From positions 332,405 through 396,404 of the forward strand of contig JAJEEG010000006.1 in NCBI GenBank assembly GCA_022821085.1: a DNA stretch of 64,000 nucleotides, written 5' to 3'. Position 1 is the first letter of the stretch. The number at the start of each line of letters is the position of its first letter. The notes beneath the pieces are model-generated. The model was not told the DNA's origin, did no database searches, and saw only the letters and a list, made by a program, of their open reading frames with translations. The position numbers and the translations under genes are program-made. This DNA comes from Candidatus Latescibacterota bacterium. GTDB taxonomy: Bacteria; JAAXHH01. Positions 29,928 to 39,347 of the stretch are shown one piece after another.

Positions 29928-29931
29928 ACGT

Positions 29932-29960
29932 AATGTAAACTACAGTTCACACTCTGTCAA
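29932..29960 (-). promoter_or_regulatory. Promoter TTGACA-17-TACATT with embedded palindromic operator for the toxin-antitoxin operon
   Basis: -35 at 29955-29960, -10 at 29932-29937 (minus strand); imperfect palindrome TGTaAACTacAGTTcACA at 29934-29951. Confidence 0.65.
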
Positions 29961-30069
29961 TCTGGACTTGATCTGCGAGTGCGATTGAAACGGGATATCC
30001 GCCGGCTCAATAGCAGTCTTACATTACGAGTTAGTCGTTTTTATTGATCCTGATCTTGCCCCGCAATCC

Positions 30070-30957
30070 TCACTCGCCCTCTCTCCGCGGCCGCACCACG
30101 GTCTCGCCGTCGTCCTCCACGATGGGGTGGTGATAGATGTAGGGCGGCTCGAGCACGGCGCGTTGGGCCTCGGTGAGTTCGTCGGCCCACCCGGGCAGGC
30201 TGGTCTCGTAGATCCCGCCGGCGTAGTGCAGGTACTTGGGCGTGTACCGGTACAGGGCGACCCGCCGGTCGTGCTTGCCGTGCCAGGGCAGGGTGCCGTG
30301 GGCGGTGGCCTCGTTGAAGATCACCAGGTCGCCCGCCTGTTGGACGATGTGATGGACCAGGTCCTGGTTGGCCTCCCAGGTCAGGATGTCTTCCGGACAG
30401 GCGAAGTTGGCCTTGTGGCTGCCGGGGATGACGCAAAGGCCGCCGGCGCCGGGGTCTACGTCCGCCAGGGCGAACTGGCACACGATGAGGCCCGAGCGCA
30501 TGCGGCCGTTGTGATAGTGGTAGTAGCGGGAACCGTTGAAGGTCGCGTTTCCGGAACCATGGATCTTGAGCCCCTCGCAACCCGCTTCGGCGATCAACAC
30601 GTCCACGCCGTGGTCGAGCTTCCAGCCGCGGCCGAAGAGGGTGTTGAGATAGGGAATGATCTTCGGATGGGCCAGGAGGTCGCGGAAGGGCTGGCACCAG
30701 GGCTGCGGCCAGGTGAGCATGCCCTCGTAGTGGCGAAACGGGGATTGCCGGCCTTCGAAGGGCCTGCCCCGCCAGTCGCCGCTGAGTTCGTTGGGTCCGT
30801 CGTAGGTCCCCAGGCGGTCGGGATTGGCGTCGAGGGCGGCGTTCAGCGCCCGTACTTCGCCCTCGTCCAGGAAACCGCGCACGTGCAGAAAGCCCTGCAG
30901 GTCGTACAGGTACTGTTCTTCTTCGCTCATGGTGGAAAAGGCCGGCGATTCGGGCAT
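30070..30957 (-). CDS. Phytanoyl-CoA dioxygenase (PhyH) family protein
   Basis: QYLYDLQGFLHVRGFLDEGEVRALNAALDANPD...YHYHNGRMRSGLIVCQFALADVDPGAGGLCVIPGSHKANF...GDLVIFNEATAHGTLPW. Confidence 0.92.
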   Translation of the reverse strand: MPESPAFSTMSEEEQYLYDLQGFLHVRGFLDEGEVRALNAALDANPDRLGTYDGPNELSGDWRGRPFEGRQSPFRHYEGMLTWPQPWCQPFRDLLAHPKIIPYLNTLFGRGWKLDHGVDVLIAEAGCEGLKIHGSGNATFNGSRYYHYHNGRMRSGLIVCQFALADVDPGAGGLCVIPGSHKANFACPEDILTWEANQDLVHHIVQQAGDLVIFNEATAHGTLPWHGKHDRRVALYRYTPKYLHYAGGIYETSLPGWADELTEAQRAVLEPPYIYHHPIVEDDGETVVRPRREGE

Positions 30958-31152
30958 GGAGAATGCTCCCGGGATCTTGTTCGATCCGATCCGGACGGAG
31001 GGCGCTGAAATCGTAGGCGTTTGTGCACAGAAAGATAGCCTTCCCGGGCCAGCACGCAACAACAAAAGGAGCTTCGAAAACGGCGCGCCGGAGGTCACAA
31101 AATGCCTTGACAGCCCCCCCTGCCCCGGTTAACGTCACCTAGTCCGTTCCCT

Positions 31153-32184
31153 ATGGTGTACGCCGTTACGCAACCCGGAACGGACGCCGGATTTCCCCTG
31201 GAAAACCACGCACCAATACTGCGGGATGCCGTGTCCGAAGAACCCGAAGTACCCGAACAGATCGAAGCGCAACATCTCGACCGACCGGTGGTACCCGAAC
31301 TGGACGAGATCCTGGGCGTTCCCTTCAAGGTGCTCGACGACGGGTTCGTCCGCGTCGTGGACTACATGGGCAGCGATCATTCCATCGTGCAGGCCGCCCG
31401 CGTGTCCTACGGCGCCGGTACCCGCCAGGTGCACCAGGACCGGGGGCTGATCCGCTATCTCATGCGGCATCAGCACACCACCCCCTTCGAGATGTGCGAT
31501 ATCAAGTTCCACCTCCGGGTGCCCATGGACTGCTGGCGGCAGTGGATCCGCCACCGGACGGCTTCGGTCAACGAGTACAGCACCCGCTACTCGCTGGCGA
31601 TCGACGCGACACAGACCACGTCACCCGATGCGTGGCGGTTTCAGGCCGAGGGCAACCGCCAGGGCAGCGGCGGCTTTGTCGACACCGCGCAAGGCGCGTA
31701 TTTCTCGGAAAAGGAACGTGAACTCCAGGAGGCCGCCCGGACCCGTTACGAAGAACGCATCGAGGCCGGCATCGCCCGGGAACAGGCCCGCAAGGACCTG
31801 CCCCTGTCCACCTACACGGAAGCCTACTGGAAGGTGAATCTCCTGAACCTGCTCCGGTTCCTCCTGCTGAGGATGGATGATCACGCGCAATGGGAGATCC
31901 GCCAATACGCCCATCTGATCGGGCACCGCATCGTGTCGGCCTGGTGTCCCATCGCCTGGCAGGCTTTTCAGGACTACAGCGTGAACGCGATGCAGCTGAC
32001 CCACCTCGACTGGGAAATCATCCGGGCGATCCAGGCCGGCGATAACGGAAGGGTCGACGAACTACTGGTGGAATACCGGTTCATTTCAAAGTCCGGCAAG
32101 CTGCGCCGCAGCCGGGAGCGGGACGAGCTCGAAGCCAAGCTGCAGCAGCTGAACATGCCGGTTCCGTGGCGGTCCGGTGACTGA
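31153..32184 (+). CDS. thyX: FAD-dependent thymidylate synthase
   Basis: ThyX motif RHRTASVNEYSTRYS (RHRX7S); QHTTPFEMCDIKFHLRVPMDCWRQW. Confidence 0.95.
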   Translation: MVYAVTQPGTDAGFPLENHAPILRDAVSEEPEVPEQIEAQHLDRPVVPELDEILGVPFKVLDDGFVRVVDYMGSDHSIVQAARVSYGAGTRQVHQDRGLIRYLMRHQHTTPFEMCDIKFHLRVPMDCWRQWIRHRTASVNEYSTRYSLAIDATQTTSPDAWRFQAEGNRQGSGGFVDTAQGAYFSEKERELQEAARTRYEERIEAGIAREQARKDLPLSTYTEAYWKVNLLNLLRFLLLRMDDHAQWEIRQYAHLIGHRIVSAWCPIAWQAFQDYSVNAMQLTHLDWEIIRAIQAGDNGRVDELLVEYRFISKSGKLRRSRERDELEAKLQQLNMPVPWRSGD

Positions 32185-33173
32185 TGAACCGAGGCAGACC
32201 GGAACCCGTATCCCGTAGATACGATGTCGCAGACGCCGGCAAGCGTCGCGGTATCCTCGAGGCCCTGGAAAACCTCGGCCCGACGGAGCGCAGGACAGAG
32301 GACTGGTGCGACTGGGCACTGGCGTTCGAGGACGAAGGCGAAAGACTGGTCCTCAAGCAGTACCGAAAAGGCACCCTGATGATCCAGGGCAGGGCGGATC
32401 ATCTGCTCCAGGTGATCCTGCACGTGCTGTCGCCCTTTCTGGATGAGCCCGCTGAAGCGGCCGGCAATGGATCCGTCGCCGACGCTGGATCCGCCGATGG
32501 ATCCGGCGGCGCCCGGACCCGGAAGCTTCCCCATCCACACATCGGCACGGACGAATCCGGCAAGGGCGATTACTTCGGTCCGCTGGTGGTCGGCGGCGTC
32601 CTGGTCGAGACCGGGACCCGGGAGCGGCTGGTGACCCTGGGCATCCGGGATTCCAAGAAGCTGGGCGATTCCCGGTGCCGCGAACTGGCGGCCGAGATCA
32701 GGCGGATCTGCGTTGGAAAATACCGCGAGGTGATCGTACCGCCCGAGCGGTACAACACGCTGTACGAGGAATTCCGGCGGGAAGGCCGGAACCTCAACCA
32801 TCTCCTGGCCTGGGGACACGCCCGCACCATCGAAAGCCTGTTGGAAAGCACCCCGTGTCAACTGGCCGTGACGGATCAGTTCGGCAACGAAAGCTACATC
32901 CGGTCCCGGCTCATGAAAAAGGGCCGCGAGATCGAACTTATCCAGGAACACCGGGGAGAGCGGTACCTGGCCGTCGCCGCGGCGTCCATTCTCGCACGGG
33001 ACCGGTTCCTGGAACACCTGGAAAGGCTGTCGGGCGAGGCCGGCCTTGCCCTGCCCAAGGGCGCGGGCGCGCCGGTCGTCGCCGCCGGCAGGAAATACGT
33101 CGAACGGCACGGCGTGGACAAACTGCCTTCCGTGGCCAAGATGCACTACAAGACCACGGCCCAGGTGGTGTAA
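32184..33173 (+). CDS. rnhC: Ribonuclease HIII
   Basis: HIGTDESGKGDYFGPLVVGGVLV, IRDSKKLGDSRCRELA, DQFGNE, VAAASILARDRFL; starts 1 nt overlapping the thyX stop. Confidence 0.93.
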   Translation: MNRGRPEPVSRRYDVADAGKRRGILEALENLGPTERRTEDWCDWALAFEDEGERLVLKQYRKGTLMIQGRADHLLQVILHVLSPFLDEPAEAAGNGSVADAGSADGSGGARTRKLPHPHIGTDESGKGDYFGPLVVGGVLVETGTRERLVTLGIRDSKKLGDSRCRELAAEIRRICVGKYREVIVPPERYNTLYEEFRREGRNLNHLLAWGHARTIESLLESTPCQLAVTDQFGNESYIRSRLMKKGREIELIQEHRGERYLAVAAASILARDRFLEHLERLSGEAGLALPKGAGAPVVAAGRKYVERHGVDKLPSVAKMHYKTTAQVV

Positions 33174-33196
33174 ACCCTATAGGGAACGAGACCTTC

Positions 33197-34696
33197 ATGC
33201 GCCAGACGACACTATACGCGCACACGAAATTCCAGATCGCGCCGGTCGATCCGAGGATTTTCGGAGGCTTCCTGGAGCATATCGGCCGGGCCGTCTACGA
33301 GGGCGTGTACGACCCGGACTGCAAGCACGCGGACGAGGACGGGTTCCGCACGGACGTCATGGATGCGATGAAACGTCAGTCCATGACCGTCATGCGGTAC
33401 CCCGGCGGCAACTTCGCCTCCGGCTACCACTGGATGGACGGCGTGGGCCCGCAGAAGCTGCGTCCCACCGTGCGCGAACTCGCCTGGCAGAGCATCGAGC
33501 CGAACGCTTTCGGTACCGACGAGTTCATCCGGCTGTGCCGCAAAATGGACTGGGATCCCATGCTCACGGTCAACCTCGGCACGGGCTCGCCCGAGGAAGC
33601 CCGGAACTGGGTCGAGTACTGCAACTGTCCCGCGGGCACGAACTTCGCCGACATAAGGGTGGGCAACGGGGAGGAGATGCCCTACGACGTCGGCCTGTGG
33701 TGCCTGGGCAACGAGATGGACGGCCACTGGCAGCTCGGCCACGTGCCGGCGGACCAGTACGCGATCCGGGCCCAGCAGGCCGCGAAGATGATGAAGGACG
33801 CGGACCGGCGGATCGAGCTGGTCGCCTGCGGTTCCTGCTCCGTGGACATGTTCGACACCTACATGGAATGGGACCGGCAGGTCCTCGAATACCTGGGCGA
33901 TTACGCCGACTACATCAGCCTGCACCGTTACGTGGGCAACCCGAAGGACGATACGCCGGACTACCTGGCGGTCACGAACTCCATCGACCGGCAGATCGAG
34001 GAGATGGACGCGGTTTGCCGGTTCGTCCAGGCCAGGCGCCGGAGCGACAAGCGCACGTACCTGTGCTTCGACGAATGGAATGTCTGGTACAAGAACCGCG
34101 AAACGGACGGAGAGGGCAAATTCGCGCCGCACCTGGTGGAGGAGGTGTACAACCTCGAAGACGCCCTCGTCGTGTCCGGTTTCCTGAACAGCTTCGTGCG
34201 CCACGCCGACTCGGTCCGCATCGCGAACATCGCCCAGATCGTCAACGTCATCGCCCCGCTGATCACCCGGGGAGACGACCTGCTCGTACAGTCCATTTAC
34301 CACCCCTTTACCATGTACGCGGGGCGGCAGGAAGGCACGTCGCTCCGGACTTTCGTGGACGGCGCGGGATACATGAGCGAAAGCTATGGGCGGGTGAACT
34401 ACGTCGACGCCGCCATGATACAGAACGACCGAATACTGCATGTCTTCGTCACGAACCGCAGCACGGACACCGACGTACCCCTGCGCATCGTGCTCGAAGA
34501 CCGGCCGATCGAATCGCTGGTCAGCGCCGAGATACTCACCGGCGGCCAGGACCCGAAGGCGGCCAATTCGTTCGAGCACCCCGACCTGGTCGGCAAGCGG
34601 CCTTACCGGGAGATCAAGGTCGCCGGGGGCAGGTGCCAGTGTTTCCTGCCCCCGCTGTCCTTCGCGGCGATGACCTTCGAACTCGAGAAGTGGTAA
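33197..34696 (+). CDS. Alpha-L-arabinofuranosidase-like glycoside hydrolase (GH51)
   Basis: IDPRIFGGFLEHIGRAVYEGVY-like start, MRYPGGNFASGYHWMDGVGP, WCLGNEMDGHWQ, CFDEWNVWY. Confidence 0.92.
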   Translation: MRQTTLYAHTKFQIAPVDPRIFGGFLEHIGRAVYEGVYDPDCKHADEDGFRTDVMDAMKRQSMTVMRYPGGNFASGYHWMDGVGPQKLRPTVRELAWQSIEPNAFGTDEFIRLCRKMDWDPMLTVNLGTGSPEEARNWVEYCNCPAGTNFADIRVGNGEEMPYDVGLWCLGNEMDGHWQLGHVPADQYAIRAQQAAKMMKDADRRIELVACGSCSVDMFDTYMEWDRQVLEYLGDYADYISLHRYVGNPKDDTPDYLAVTNSIDRQIEEMDAVCRFVQARRRSDKRTYLCFDEWNVWYKNRETDGEGKFAPHLVEEVYNLEDALVVSGFLNSFVRHADSVRIANIAQIVNVIAPLITRGDDLLVQSIYHPFTMYAGRQEGTSLRTFVDGAGYMSESYGRVNYVDAAMIQNDRILHVFVTNRSTDTDVPLRIVLEDRPIESLVSAEILTGGQDPKAANSFEHPDLVGKRPYREIKVAGGRCQCFLPPLSFAAMTFELEKW

Positions 34697-34720
34697 GCCG
34701 CGCCGCGTCCCATCCATCCC

Positions 34721-36094
34721 ATGACCGCATCTGCCAAACCCCGGAAACTGTCCCGCCGCCACGCCCTGAAAGTCGGTGGCGGCGCCCTGCTCGGTGCGGC
34801 CGTGTTCGGCTGCGGCGGAGGCGGTGACGACCGGGCGGGCGGTGACGACCGGGCGGACCGTACGACCGTGCGCTTCATGACGGCCCTGACACGGGAGAAG
34901 CACCGGTCCCTGGAACCGCTCATCGCGGAGTTCATGGAGGTCCATCCCCGCATCCGGATCGAGCAAATCAAGGTACCCTGGGACCAGGCCCATTCGAAGT
35001 ACATCACCGCCATCCTGGGCGGCGCGCCGCCCGACGTCATGACCATTCCCAGCTGGTGGGTGACCGAGTTCCGGGCCATGGGCGCCCTCGAGGACCTCGG
35101 ACCCTGGGTGCGGGACTGGCCCCATCTCCAGGGCTACACGGAACAGGTGAAAAGGCTGACCCGGGCGACCATGACCTTCGACGGCGACCAGGTATTCGGC
35201 CTGCCCGCGGAGGTGGCCGTCCGTTCCATGTTCTACCGCACCGAGTGGCTCGACGAACACGACCTGGCGCCGGCCCAGACGCGCGAGGAGTGGCGCGCGC
35301 TGCTCGAGAAGATCACGGAACCGTCCCGCCAGCGTTACGGTTACGCGCTCCGGGGGGCCCGGGGCGGTTTCTGGTCGTGGTGGGCCATCGCCCAGGAATT
35401 CGCCGGGTCGAACGCCTGGTTCGACGAAGACCACCGGTGCGTCATCAACAGTCCGGACCATGTGGCGGGCATGTCCTACTGGAACGACCTCTACCAGGAC
35501 GGACTCGCGCCGCCCGACTCGCTGAACTGGGGCTTCAACGAACTGGTCCAGGGGTTCTGGTCGGGGCTCTGCGGAACGATGGAGCAGGACCCGGAGGTCG
35601 TCCGGACCTGCCTGGAGCACGGCCTGGACGAAGACAGCCTGTCCATCACGGTCATGCCCGCCGGTCCCAGGGCCCGCGTGGCCCTGTCCGACGGGGGGTA
35701 TACGTCCATGTCGTCGGCGTCCCCGCACAAGGACGAAGCCTGGACGTTTCTCGGCTGGCTGATGGCGCCCGAACAGCGGCTCCGGTACTGCAGGGACGTC
35801 AACATGATCCCGCCCTTCGCCAGTGCGATGGAGGACCCCGCCTTCGGCCAGGGTCTCTACCGGTCCTTCGTGGAAATGGTCACGGATCCGGCCATCATCC
35901 AGAATTGGTATCCCAACTACCTGCCGGAGATGGGGGAGTTTCTGGAGGTGCGGGTGACCGAGGAGCACCAGAAGATGCTGCTTCGGCGGCAGTCCCCCCA
36001 GGAGACGCTCGACCGGCTGGCGGACTTCCTGACCCGGGCGCAGAAAAAGTACGTAGACCGGCATGGCCCGGATACGCCGAGGCCGCCGGCATAG
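34721..36094 (+). CDS. ABC sugar extracellular solute-binding protein 1 (Tat lipoprotein-like)
   Basis: LSRRHALKVGGGALLGAAVFGCGGGG signal; family 1 SBP features (FMEVHPRIRIEQIKVPWDQAHSKYITAILGGAPPDVM). Confidence 0.9.
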   Translation: MTASAKPRKLSRRHALKVGGGALLGAAVFGCGGGGDDRAGGDDRADRTTVRFMTALTREKHRSLEPLIAEFMEVHPRIRIEQIKVPWDQAHSKYITAILGGAPPDVMTIPSWWVTEFRAMGALEDLGPWVRDWPHLQGYTEQVKRLTRATMTFDGDQVFGLPAEVAVRSMFYRTEWLDEHDLAPAQTREEWRALLEKITEPSRQRYGYALRGARGGFWSWWAIAQEFAGSNAWFDEDHRCVINSPDHVAGMSYWNDLYQDGLAPPDSLNWGFNELVQGFWSGLCGTMEQDPEVVRTCLEHGLDEDSLSITVMPAGPRARVALSDGGYTSMSSASPHKDEAWTFLGWLMAPEQRLRYCRDVNMIPPFASAMEDPAFGQGLYRSFVEMVTDPAIIQNWYPNYLPEMGEFLEVRVTEEHQKMLLRRQSPQETLDRLADFLTRAQKKYVDRHGPDTPRPPA

Positions 36095-36151
36095 CGCGGC
36101 GGTCCCGGACGACCGGGCGCCGCAACGGCATACGGAAGCAGGATAGGCTCG

Positions 36152-37555
36152 ATGCGTCTACACGCCAAACGCGACCTGAGACTCGGGCATATGACGCGGC
36201 GCGAAATGCTGCGGCTCGGCGGAACCGCCGCCGCGGGCGCGGCCGTGCTGGGCTGCGGAGGCGGGGACGACCGCCGGACCGTCTCGGTCTTCAGCCCGAT
36301 GGGCGAGGTGAAGAACCAGGCCCTGGCTCGCCAGGTCGACCGCTTCATGGCCTTGCGGGACGACCTGCGCGTGGAAGTGATGCCCGTGCCGTGGGACCAG
36401 GGTCACGCCAAGCTGCTGACCATGATCGCCGGAGGCAATCCGCCCGACGTGATCACGGCGACGGGCCAGTGGATGGCCGAGTTCCGGGCCATGGGCGCCA
36501 TCGAGGACCTGACGTCCTGGCACGCGTCGTGGTCCCATCGCGACGCCTTCACGCGTACGGCGCTGCTCCGGTGCGAGAGCAGCACGGCCATCGAGGACGG
36601 CCGGGTCTACGGCCTGCCCCTCGAACTGACGACGCGGGCCATGTTCTACCGAAGGCGGTGGCTGGACGAGCAGGGACTGGAACCCGCGGCGACCCGGGCC
36701 GGCTGGCGCGCTTTGCTCGAGCGGATCACCGACCGGGACCGCGGCCGTTACGGCTACGCCCTGCGTGGCGCCCGCGGGGGCTTCTGGACCTGGTGGCCCA
36801 TCCTGGAGGAGTTTTCCGGCACGAACGAATGGTTCGACGGGGACCGGCACTGCATCATCAACAGCCCGGAACACGTGGAAGGACTGGCCTACTGGAACGA
36901 TCTCTACCGGGACGGGCTGGCGCCGGCGGACGCGGTGAACTGGGGATACAACGAACTGGTGCAGGGGTTCTGGTCCGGGATCTGCGGTTGCATCGAGCAG
37001 GATCCGGAAGTGGTGCGCACCTGCCTGGATCATGGCATGGACGAATCGACCCTGGTGACGGCGCCCATGCCGGCTGGGCCCCGGGCCCACGTGGCCTCCA
37101 ATGACATCTGGATCCTCTCCATATCCAGGAGTGCGAAAAACCCCGACGGCGCCCTGGCTTTCTACGAATGGATGATGTCGCCGGAGCAGCTCATCGCCTA
37201 CAGCAAGGACGCGAGCGTGCTGCCGACGGTGAAGCAGGGCATGGACGACCCCTACTTCGGCCAGGGGTTCCTGCGTCCGTTCATGGACATGGCCACCGAT
37301 ACGAGGCTCCTGCAGAACTGGTACCCGAGCTACCTGCCCGAAATGGGTGAATTCATCGAGGTGCTGGTCACCGAGGAACAGCAGAAGATGCTCCTCGGCC
37401 GGCAGTCGCCGCGGGAAACGCTCGACCGGCTGGCCGACTTCCTGGGACGGGCCCAGCAGCGCTACGTGGACCGCCACGGTCCCGATACGCCGCGGCCGCC
37501 CCGGTTGTACGAGCCGTCCGAGCCGCAGGGCGTCTCGCAACCCCCCGCACCATGA
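36152..37555 (+). CDS. ABC sugar extracellular solute-binding protein 2 (tandem paralog)
   Basis: MTRREMLRLGGTAAAGAAVLGCGGG; colinear similarity to the upstream SBP across its length (e.g. RGARGGFWTWWPI, YWNDLYRDGLAP, GYNELVQGFWSGICG). Confidence 0.9.
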   Translation: MRLHAKRDLRLGHMTRREMLRLGGTAAAGAAVLGCGGGDDRRTVSVFSPMGEVKNQALARQVDRFMALRDDLRVEVMPVPWDQGHAKLLTMIAGGNPPDVITATGQWMAEFRAMGAIEDLTSWHASWSHRDAFTRTALLRCESSTAIEDGRVYGLPLELTTRAMFYRRRWLDEQGLEPAATRAGWRALLERITDRDRGRYGYALRGARGGFWTWWPILEEFSGTNEWFDGDRHCIINSPEHVEGLAYWNDLYRDGLAPADAVNWGYNELVQGFWSGICGCIEQDPEVVRTCLDHGMDESTLVTAPMPAGPRAHVASNDIWILSISRSAKNPDGALAFYEWMMSPEQLIAYSKDASVLPTVKQGMDDPYFGQGFLRPFMDMATDTRLLQNWYPSYLPEMGEFIEVLVTEEQQKMLLGRQSPRETLDRLADFLGRAQQRYVDRHGPDTPRPPRLYEPSEPQGVSQPPAP

Positions 37556-38433
37556 AAAAGGCCGACCCCTACCTGCTCCTGGCGCCGGCCTACCTGCTCA
37601 TCGCGGGATTCCTGTTCTACCCCATGGCCACGGTGTTCCTGCTGTCGCTTCAGGAATACCAGCTCATGGATCCCCTCAACACGCCCTTCGTTGGCCTGGA
37701 CCAGTACGCGTTCATGCTCGGGGACGAGTACTTCTGGCGGAGCCTGTGGAACTCCGTGGTCTGGGTGGTCGTATCGCTGTTCTTCCAGTTCCTGCTCGGC
37801 TTCTGCCTGGCGCTGCTGCTCAACAGCGCGCGATTCAGGGGCCGGGGGATCTTCCAGGCCGTCGTCTTCGCGCCGTGGGCGGTCTCGGGCTTCCTGATCG
37901 CCATCATCTGGGCCTGGCTCCTGAATGGGGAATTCGGGCTGGTCAACGACCTGCTCATCCGTGCCGGCCTGCTGGATCAGAAGGTCGGATTCCTGTCCCG
38001 CGAGGAGACGGCGCTCCTCTCCTGCGTGCTCGCCAATATCTGGTTTGGGGTCACCTTCTTCGCCGTCATGCTCTTCGCCGCCCTGCAGGCCATCCCGCCG
38101 AGCCTGTACGAAGCGGCCGACATGGACGGCGCCACGGCCTGGCAATCCTTTTGGCGCGTCACCGCGCCCATGGTAAAGCCGGCCATCGTCATCACCATTC
38201 TTCTCCGGGCGATCTGGATCTTCAACTGGGCGGACCTGATCTGGGTCATGACCGGGGGCGGTCCGGCCGGGGCTTCCCGCACCCTGGCGCTCTACGTGTT
38301 CCAGAAGGCTTTCCTGGGTCTGGATTTCGGCTATTCGGCCGCCCTGGGCGTGGCGTTGACCGTGGTCTCCCTGGTCTTCACGGCCGTATTCCTACGCGTC
38401 ACCCGATTCTACGGCGACGAGGCCGCCATTTAA
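37552..38433 (+). CDS. ABC sugar transporter permease
   Basis: YLLLAPAYLLIAGFLFYPMATVFLLSLQEYQ...EAADMDGATAWQSFWRVTAPMVKPAIVIT EAA motif. Confidence 0.93.
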   Translation: MKKADPYLLLAPAYLLIAGFLFYPMATVFLLSLQEYQLMDPLNTPFVGLDQYAFMLGDEYFWRSLWNSVVWVVVSLFFQFLLGFCLALLLNSARFRGRGIFQAVVFAPWAVSGFLIAIIWAWLLNGEFGLVNDLLIRAGLLDQKVGFLSREETALLSCVLANIWFGVTFFAVMLFAALQAIPPSLYEAADMDGATAWQSFWRVTAPMVKPAIVITILLRAIWIFNWADLIWVMTGGGPAGASRTLALYVFQKAFLGLDFGYSAALGVALTVVSLVFTAVFLRVTRFYGDEAAI

Positions 38434-38484
38434 GGCCGCCAGTTGAGGCCGCCATTTAAGGCCGCCAGTTGAGGCCGCCAATCA
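38420..38484. repeat. 13 bp x5 tandem repeat (A-B-A-B-A') spanning the stop codon of the permease gene
   Basis: aggccgccattta aggccgccagttg aggccgccattta aggccgccagttg aggccgccaatca. Confidence 0.95.
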
Positions 38485-38495
38485 AGGCAGGAACG

Positions 38496-39329
38496 ATGAT
38501 CCGCATGCATCCAATGCGCCGGATGGTTCAGTTCACCGGACTGTGCGCGTTCTTCGTCTTCGCCGTTTTCCCCGTGTACTGGATGGTGGCTACTTCCCTT
38601 ACGCCGGCGCAGGACCTCTTCGTGTGGCCCCTGAGGTATTTCCCGGCGGCGCCTACGCTGGAACACTATGCCGAGGTCTTCCTGCGCACCGACATCCCCC
38701 GGTTCTTCACCAACAGCCTCACGGTCGCCAGCCTGGCCTCGGCCTGCACGCTCACCGTGTCCGTGCTGGGAGGCTACGCCCTTGCGCGATACCGGTTCCG
38801 GGGACGCCAGGCCACCCTCCTGGTCTTCCTGGCGACCCAGATGATGCCCGTGGTGGTGCTCATCGTCCCGCTCTTCATAATCTTCCGGATGCTCGGTCTG
38901 CTCGATACGCTGTACAGCCTGATGATTGTATATACCGTGCTGAATATCCCCTTCTGCACGCTCATGATGCAGGGCTTCTTCGCGGGCGTACCGTCGGAAC
39001 TGGAAGAAGCCGCCATGGTGGACGGGTGCAACCGGATGGGTGCGATCCTGCGCGTGGCCGTGCCGCTGGCCCGTCCCGGGCTGATCGCCACCTTTCTGTT
39101 CGCCTTCATAGGCGCATGGAACGAACTGCTCTTCGCGGTGATGTTCCTGAACACCGAATCCACTTTCACCCTGCCCGTGGGCCTGTACAACTTCATCAGC
39201 AAATACGACGTCCACTGGGGACGCATGATGGCCGGCGCCACGCTGGCGCTGCTTCCCGCACTGGCCGTGTTCGCCTTCGTTCAGCGGTACATGGTCAGGG
39301 GGCTGGCCCTGGGGGCAGTGAAGGGATAG
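38496..39329 (+). CDS. Carbohydrate ABC transporter permease
   Basis: FCAFFVFAVFPVYWMVATSLTPAQDLF-like; EEAAMVDGCNRMGAILRVAVPLARPGLIATFLFAFIGAWNELLFAV. Confidence 0.93.
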   Translation: MIRMHPMRRMVQFTGLCAFFVFAVFPVYWMVATSLTPAQDLFVWPLRYFPAAPTLEHYAEVFLRTDIPRFFTNSLTVASLASACTLTVSVLGGYALARYRFRGRQATLLVFLATQMMPVVVLIVPLFIIFRMLGLLDTLYSLMIVYTVLNIPFCTLMMQGFFAGVPSELEEAAMVDGCNRMGAILRVAVPLARPGLIATFLFAFIGAWNELLFAVMFLNTESTFTLPVGLYNFISKYDVHWGRMMAGATLALLPALAVFAFVQRYMVRGLALGAVKG

Positions 39330-39347
39330 GGGAAGGGAGGCGTCTGA

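Noticed and set aside
33212-36064. 950-aa minus-strand ORF opposite the GH51 and SBP1 genes
   Set aside because: Lies antisense to two confidently recognised genes; low-complexity R/P/H/V/G-rich composition typical of GC-rich shadow ORFs.
36158-37540. 460-aa minus-strand ORF
   Set aside because: Exact antisense shadow of SBP2.
38420-38484. CRISPR array
   Set aside because: Units are 13 bp, contiguous with no unique spacers; simple tandem repeat. The same applies to the 7-, 8- and 19-bp arrays.
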